Part shown: in pieces, positions 43,784 to 48,110 of the stretch | How the letters are laid out: each line of letters starts with the position of its first letter | Position numbering within the stretch: position 1 is the stretch's first letter | NCBI GenBank assembly: GCA_002780005.1 | Contig: PEWV01000009.1 | Span: 1 to 48,110 of the forward strand | Reading direction: 5' to 3' | DNA length: 48,110 nt | Origin: Candidatus Aquitaenariimonas noxiae | GTDB lineage: Bacteria; Omnitrophota; Gorgyraeia; Aquitaenariimonadales; Aquitaenariimonadaceae | Program-made: the position numbers and the translations under genes | Notes under the pieces: generated by a model | Databases searched by the model: none | The model's input: only the letters and a program-made list of their open reading frames with translations | Told to the model about the DNA's origin: nothing

Positions 43784-44749
43784 ATGGATAGACATTTCAA
43801 ATTACAAAACACCGATGAGATAAAAACTCTTTTCGGAAAACATGATGAAAACCTCAGATTGATCGAAGATAGGTTTAAAATAAAATCTGTCATCAGAGGC
43901 GAGGAGCTTATTATATCGGGGGAGGGAAGCCTCGTCGATAAAGCAGGGCGGGTTATAGATGAGCTTCTATTGACCATAAGAGAAGGCGGTATAATAAAGA
44001 AGCACGAGATCCAATACGCAATACAGGCCGTTTCTAAGAATGACTCAATTCCTCTTCATGACATATATCTGGAAAGAATAGAAGTTTCCTCCAAGAGGCT
44101 ATACATAACGCCTAAGAGCAAAACTCAAAAGATGTATATTGACGCCATAAAGGAACATGACATAGTTTTTGGAATAGGCCCTGCAGGAACCGGAAAAACA
44201 TATCTAGCTATGGCGATGGCCGTCAATGCCTTAAAGAAACAACTTGTTTCGCGCATAATACTTACGCGCCCCGCGGTAGAGGCGGGCGAAAGTTTAGGGT
44301 TTTTACCAGGAGATTTGTATGAAAAAGTCTCACCTTATCTTAGGCCCTTGTATGATGCGCTGTACGATATGATGGAAATAGAGAGGATCCAGGCATATAT
44401 TGAGCGCGGTATTATCGAGGTTGCCCCTTTGGCATATATGAGAGGAAGGACCCTTAACGATGCCTTTATCATAATGGATGAAGCGCAAAATTCCACTACC
44501 GAGCAGATGAAAATGTTTCTAACCAGGATAGGGTTTGATTCTAAGGCGGTGATCACAGGCGATATTACGCAAAGCGATCTGCCGAAAGGCAAGATATCGG
44601 GGTTGTTACAGGTAAAAGATCTTCTAAAAGACATAGAAGGCCTGAAATTTATATATTTTTCTGACGAAGACGTGGTTAGGCATGAGCTAGTCCAGCAGAT
44701 CATAAAAGTTTATCAGGATTTTGAGTCAAAAACAGCAAGTAACGGATGA
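43784..44749 (+). CDS. phoH: PhoH-family ATPase
   Basis: ATPase of the PhoH/YbeZ type, linked in many bacteria to RNA metabolism and to YbeY. An N-terminal ~110-residue KH-like region comes first, then Walker A GPAGTGKT (residues 132-139), LTRPAVEAGESLGFLPGDL, Walker B IIMDEAQN and VITGDITQ. At 321 residues it is typical. It overlaps the next gene by 4 nt (ATGA), and ybeY is two genes downstream, the standard phoH-pgpH-ybeY arrangement. Confidence 0.95.
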   Translation: MDRHFKLQNTDEIKTLFGKHDENLRLIEDRFKIKSVIRGEELIISGEGSLVDKAGRVIDELLLTIREGGIIKKHEIQYAIQAVSKNDSIPLHDIYLERIEVSSKRLYITPKSKTQKMYIDAIKEHDIVFGIGPAGTGKTYLAMAMAVNALKKQLVSRIILTRPAVEAGESLGFLPGDLYEKVSPYLRPLYDALYDMMEIERIQAYIERGIIEVAPLAYMRGRTLNDAFIIMDEAQNSTTEQMKMFLTRIGFDSKAVITGDITQSDLPKGKISGLLQVKDLLKDIEGLKFIYFSDEDVVRHELVQQIIKVYQDFESKTASNG

Positions 44750-46980
44750 TGAGAAATAAATCAAAGAATACCAAAGAATATCTAAATAATATGAGTATAA
44801 GGGTGGCTCTTTTTGCGGTGGTTTTATTGTCCCTTGTACTTATATTTACTTTAGGCGCTTCTCCATATAATATCGAGTTCAGGGAAGGCGATATTGCGGT
44901 AAGAGATATATTCGCCCCCTTTGATTTCACTTATTACGGCGGCGTAGACAAGGAAGCCACCGAGATATTAAGGGAGAAAGCGGTTAACGAGGTGAAGCTT
45001 GTATATGATTTTAATGACGAAGCCCGCCAGTCTGTTTCAGAATATATGAATAATCTATTCACGACGCTAGGATCACTAAAGAAAGAAGATATTCCTAATG
45101 AAGAAAAGCTTGCGAGGCTAAAACAAAATTTCCACAATATCCAAAAACCGGTTTTTCTGATCTTATTATCCGAAGAGGACCTGGACAAGGTCAAATCCAG
45201 CGTGAATGAGATTGTTGAAAAAGTAGAATCTTATCCTATAATTTCTACGCTTGAGAAAAAGACCCTTGAAGAAGAGAAATATGACGACGTAATCTTGAGG
45301 GATTTGAAAAAAAAGAGCGAGACGGCCGTACCGATCAGCGGTATTGTGGCATTAGATGAGGTGGGAAAAGATGCAGTAAGCGATTTAATACATAGTTATT
45401 TAAAGGATGACCATAAACTTGGGAAGGTAATTTCGGAGCTCTTGAACAATGTCATTGTCCCAAATATAAACAAAAACATAGAAGAATTTTTGAGAAGAAG
45501 GGACGAGGCAAAGGCCGGGGTGGAGGACGTTTTAAAAGAGAGGGACGTAAAGAAAAACGAAATTGTAATCGGAAAAGGCGAAAGAGTCGAAAAACGCCAT
45601 ATATTACAATTTAAGAAGATTGCAAGCGAACGTGCAAGCAAGGCGAGAAAAGTAGCTTCCCCGCTCAGCGTAGCTGTCATAATCTTACTTCTTTTGACCG
45701 TAACATCGCTATCATTGAAAAAATACGAGCAAAATGTTTATTATAATAATTCGTCTTTAGCGCTGATTTCCATTATTGTTATTACATTTTTTATAGGCGC
45801 CCGTCTTATAACCGATTCTTCCCTGTCTAACTATTTTATTCCTATCTCCAGCGCTTCTATACTTATAGCCATCCTGATTAATAAAGACGTAGCGTTTTTA
45901 GTAACGGTAATGTTAAGCATAGGCTGCGGGATTATGGTTGGTAATAAATTAGAAATGATGATTATATGTTTAGTAGGCGGCGCTATGGCGGTATATGCCG
46001 TGCACGGTTTGAGGAAACGCTCCAAGTTGTTAAAGGTTGGTTTTCTGGTCGGGTGTGTCAATTTTATTACCATAGCAAATTTCGGGATCCTGACAGGACT
46101 GAATGCGGATATACTTTTCATGGAAGCAGGGAAAGGATTTTTAAACGGCATAGCATCTTCTTTCATAGTAATGGGCTTGCTGCCGGTATTGGAGTACTTG
46201 TTTAAGGTCACGACCGATATCACGCTGTTGGAACTTTCTGATTTGAACCATCCGCTGTTAAAGTCACTAACCCTTAAAGCGCCAGGCACATATCATCATA
46301 GCCTGCAGGTAGGAAATCTTGCCGAAACCGCGTGCGATGCCATAGGGGCGAATTCCCTTTTAGCCAGGGTCGGAGCGTATTACCATGATATAGGCAAAAT
46401 GGAAAAGCCGGAGTATTTTAGCGAAAATGCCGGACATAACGTATCTCATCATGACAAGCTTTCTCCGTCTATGAGCGCCCTTGTGATAACAAATCACGTG
46501 AAAGATGGTGTTGACTTGGCAAGGAAATATAAATTAAATCAATCAATAATAGATTTTATTCAGCAGCACCATGGCAATACTCTAATATACTATTTCTATC
46601 AGAAGGCGCTGGAGAAAATGGCTGACGAAACCCAGATTAAAGACGAAGAGTTTAGGTATCCTGGCCCGAAGCCCCAGACCAAAGAGGCGGCTATTGTTTT
46701 GCTGGCTGATGCGGTTGAGGCTTCCAGCAGAACCTTGAGCAATCCTACGCCTGCCAGGATAGAAGGTTTGGTAAAGAAAATGATAAATAACAAATTTATC
46801 GATGGCCAATTGGACGAATGCGATCTTACGCTGAAAGACTTAAATAAAATAGCTAATAGTTTCGTTAGGATCCTGACAGGAGTCTTTCATAGCAGGGTGG
46901 AATACCCCCAGACAGGAGAGAAACAAAGTGTTCAAGATAAGGATAAAGCGCCTAAAAGGAAATTTAATTTTAAGCGATAA
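44746..46980 (+). CDS. pgpH: 7TM-HD phosphohydrolase (PgpH family, c-di-AMP phosphodiesterase)
   Basis: Membrane protein with one N-terminal helix (about 19-38), a large extracytoplasmic 7TMR-HDED domain, seven transmembrane helices (about 300-490) and a cytoplasmic HD domain. HD residues are visible: H517/H518 in HHSLQVGNLAE, H547-D548 in YYHDIGKM, the HH pair of NVSHHDKLSP, and the GYPGPKPQTKEAAIVLLAD-like segment. The 744 residues and C-terminal GQLDECDLTLKDL match PgpH, which degrades cyclic di-AMP. Its 3' end overlaps ybeY by 53 nt. Confidence 0.92.
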   Translation: MMRNKSKNTKEYLNNMSIRVALFAVVLLSLVLIFTLGASPYNIEFREGDIAVRDIFAPFDFTYYGGVDKEATEILREKAVNEVKLVYDFNDEARQSVSEYMNNLFTTLGSLKKEDIPNEEKLARLKQNFHNIQKPVFLILLSEEDLDKVKSSVNEIVEKVESYPIISTLEKKTLEEEKYDDVILRDLKKKSETAVPISGIVALDEVGKDAVSDLIHSYLKDDHKLGKVISELLNNVIVPNINKNIEEFLRRRDEAKAGVEDVLKERDVKKNEIVIGKGERVEKRHILQFKKIASERASKARKVASPLSVAVIILLLLTVTSLSLKKYEQNVYYNNSSLALISIIVITFFIGARLITDSSLSNYFIPISSASILIAILINKDVAFLVTVMLSIGCGIMVGNKLEMMIICLVGGAMAVYAVHGLRKRSKLLKVGFLVGCVNFITIANFGILTGLNADILFMEAGKGFLNGIASSFIVMGLLPVLEYLFKVTTDITLLELSDLNHPLLKSLTLKAPGTYHHSLQVGNLAETACDAIGANSLLARVGAYYHDIGKMEKPEYFSENAGHNVSHHDKLSPSMSALVITNHVKDGVDLARKYKLNQSIIDFIQQHHGNTLIYYFYQKALEKMADETQIKDEEFRYPGPKPQTKEAAIVLLADAVEASSRTLSNPTPARIEGLVKKMINNKFIDGQLDECDLTLKDLNKIANSFVRILTGVFHSRVEYPQTGEKQSVQDKDKAPKRKFNFKR

Positions 46981-47353
46981 GTTTATAAAAAGATTAATAC
47001 AAAAAACCCTCGAATCCCAGGGCATAAAAAACGCTGAAGTAGGCCTTTTAATTGTTGGCGATGATAAAATAGCGCGCCTCAATCGTAAGTACCTGGGGAG
47101 AATAGGCCCCACCGATGTGTTGGCGTTCAGCATGCGGGAGGGGAAGAAAGTCAGCGGCTCAGGCGAAAATTTAGGGGATGTGGTCATTTCGGTTGATAGG
47201 GCAAAGGAGCAGGCTGCGGAATTCAAGAATAGTTTAAAAAAAGAACTATCTCTTTATGTAATACACGGCGTTTTGCATCTAGCCGGCCACAAAGACGGTT
47301 CAAGGAAAATGGAAAAGCTGCAGGCGAAAATATTAGAAAGTTTTTTTAAATAA
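46928..47353 (+). CDS. ybeY: Endoribonuclease YbeY
   Basis: Single-strand endoribonuclease in 16S rRNA maturation and ribosome quality control. DVLAFSMREG and ISVDRAKEQA match the family; 141 residues is normal. The metal site HGVLHLAGHKD has H113 and H117, but the third histidine position (H113+10) is Asp 123; a His stands two places earlier (H121). The start is GTG 46928, with AGGAGAG 8 nt upstream, inside the end of pgpH. Confidence 0.9.
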   Translation: MFKIRIKRLKGNLILSDKFIKRLIQKTLESQGIKNAEVGLLIVGDDKIARLNRKYLGRIGPTDVLAFSMREGKKVSGSGENLGDVVISVDRAKEQAAEFKNSLKKELSLYVIHGVLHLAGHKDGSRKMEKLQAKILESFFK

Positions 47354-47372
47354 TATATTGGAGCTATAAATC

Positions 47373-48068
47373 ATGAAAAAATTTGTAGAGAGTTTTAATA
47401 ACGCTATCGAAGGTTTTATATACGTTTTGAAAACAGAGCGTAATATGCGCATCCATTTCCTAGTTGCCTTACTTGTAGTTCTCTTAGGCACATATATGAA
47501 TTTTTTCTTTTTTGAGATAATGGTGCTATGTATTATAGTTACAATGGTCCTTATGGCTGAAATGATAAATACGGCAATAGAGCTTACTATAGACCTTTTA
47601 AAGGATACTTATCACCCCGTTGCGCGAGTCGCGAAGGATGTCAGCGCTGGGGCAGTCCTCTTGGCCTCCGTGAATGCCGGTGTCGTAGGTTATGTTATCT
47701 TTTCAAGGCATATCCCATTTCATATAGAAGATACAATTGATAGATTAAGGAAATCGCCATGGAACGTGACTCTCCTAATCCTGATCGTGGTTATGGCTTT
47801 GACTATTACGGGAAAGATTATTTTTCACAAAGGCACGCCGCTTAGGGGCGGAATGCCAAGCGGCCACTCGGCGATCGTATTTGCCATATGGGCGATTATA
47901 GCGCTTTCTTCAGGAGACCCGCTAATAGCGTTATTGACGCTCCTAATGGCAATTTTAGTGGCTAAAAGCAGGATTTCAATGGGTGTGCATACTTTATGGG
48001 AAGTAATAACTGGGTCTATTTTAGGATTTTTGACATCCGTACTTATATTTCAGATATTTAAATTTTAA
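47373..48068 (+). CDS. Fused undecaprenol/diacylglycerol kinase - PAP2 phosphatase
   Basis: 231-residue membrane fusion. The N-terminal DgkA domain (about 1-115) has the family signature EMINTAIELTIDLL and AKDVSAGAVLLASV; in non-enteric bacteria this family usually phosphorylates undecaprenol. The C-terminal PAP2 domain (about 130-231) has GTPLRGGMPSGHS (162-166) and SRISMGVH (S199, R200, H206). It would remove phosphate from a lipid phosphate or diphosphate, so both halves may act on the C55 lipid carrier pool for cell-wall synthesis. TGGAG lies 9 nt before the ATG; 19 nt after ybeY. Confidence 0.9.
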   Translation: MKKFVESFNNAIEGFIYVLKTERNMRIHFLVALLVVLLGTYMNFFFFEIMVLCIIVTMVLMAEMINTAIELTIDLLKDTYHPVARVAKDVSAGAVLLASVNAGVVGYVIFSRHIPFHIEDTIDRLRKSPWNVTLLILIVVMALTITGKIIFHKGTPLRGGMPSGHSAIVFAIWAIIALSSGDPLIALLTLLMAILVAKSRISMGVHTLWEVITGSILGFLTSVLIFQIFKF

Positions 48069-48085
48069 ATTAATGAGAAGCCTTT

Positions 48086-48110
48086 ATGAACGCTACCGAG
48101 AAATCTAAAT
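48086..48110 (+). CDS. Start of a truncated gene
   Basis: ATG 48086 opens a frame (MNATEKSK) running off the window edge; GAGAAG precedes it. Too short to identify. By conserved order, era- or corC-like genes often follow ybeY-dgkA, but nothing in the eight codons shows this. Confidence 0.4.

Overview
The window is a gene-dense bacterial chromosome segment. All 25 complete genes, and the start of a 26th, lie on the + strand, mostly in tight operons. The core genes are ordinary (aminoacyl-tRNA synthetases, dnaE, uvrB, groESL, nadC, coaX, a phoH-pgpH-ybeY-dgkA cluster). Between them sit two very large secreted multidomain proteins of 4,436 and 1,313 codons. Giant modular secreted proteins, archaeal-type PGM-like homoserine kinase candidates and GuaB3 are together compatible with Candidatus Omnitrophota (OP3) or a neighbouring PVC-type lineage. 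That placement is inference from gene content, not a phylogeny.

Layout. Positions 1-176 hold a nested palindromic leader. Positions 177-6609 are an aspartate-family amino acid operon: homoserine dehydrogenase, threonine synthase, a phosphoglycerate-mutase-like protein that probably acts as the homoserine kinase, aspartate kinase, and citramalate synthase, which starts the threonine-independent isoleucine route. An inverted heptanucleotide array (6607-6680) separates cimA from valS-nadC. A second palindromic gap precedes uvrB-birA-coaX. groES-groEL is preceded by a textbook CIRCE operator and followed by a strong terminator. guaB3 has its own near-consensus promoter and terminator.

Positions 17841-35309 are the unusual part: two paralogous secreted giant proteins in tandem. 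Both have a signal segment followed by LAPATGDQ, an HEI-ARS module, an internal lipoprotein-signal-like segment in mid-protein, copies of a ~200-residue HE-x-MDA module (three in the giant, one in its partner) and a common C-terminal domain of ~180 residues. Between the shared parts are enzyme-like domains: Rossmann methyltransferase-like, TIM-barrel GH18-like, kinase-like, CheD-deamidase-like and an intact PHP metal site in the giant; a transglutaminase-like Cys-His-Asp triad in the partner. Each gene is followed by the same foldable element (31153-31262 and 35374-35452), itself followed by a TAG-type heptamer array. I consider this duplicated locus the best candidate for an undescribed system.

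From 35647 on the genes are again housekeeping: dnaE, a small tail-anchored protein of unknown function, an HU-family protein, hisS-aspS, a LysM lipoprotein, phoH, a 7TM-HD c-di-AMP phosphodiesterase, ybeY, and a fused undecaprenol kinase/PAP2 phosphatase. A second genome-scale theme is a family of 7-bp tandem arrays, several in inverted pairs, in many of the gaps. One array lies in frame inside valS, and two supply the stop codon of the gene they follow.
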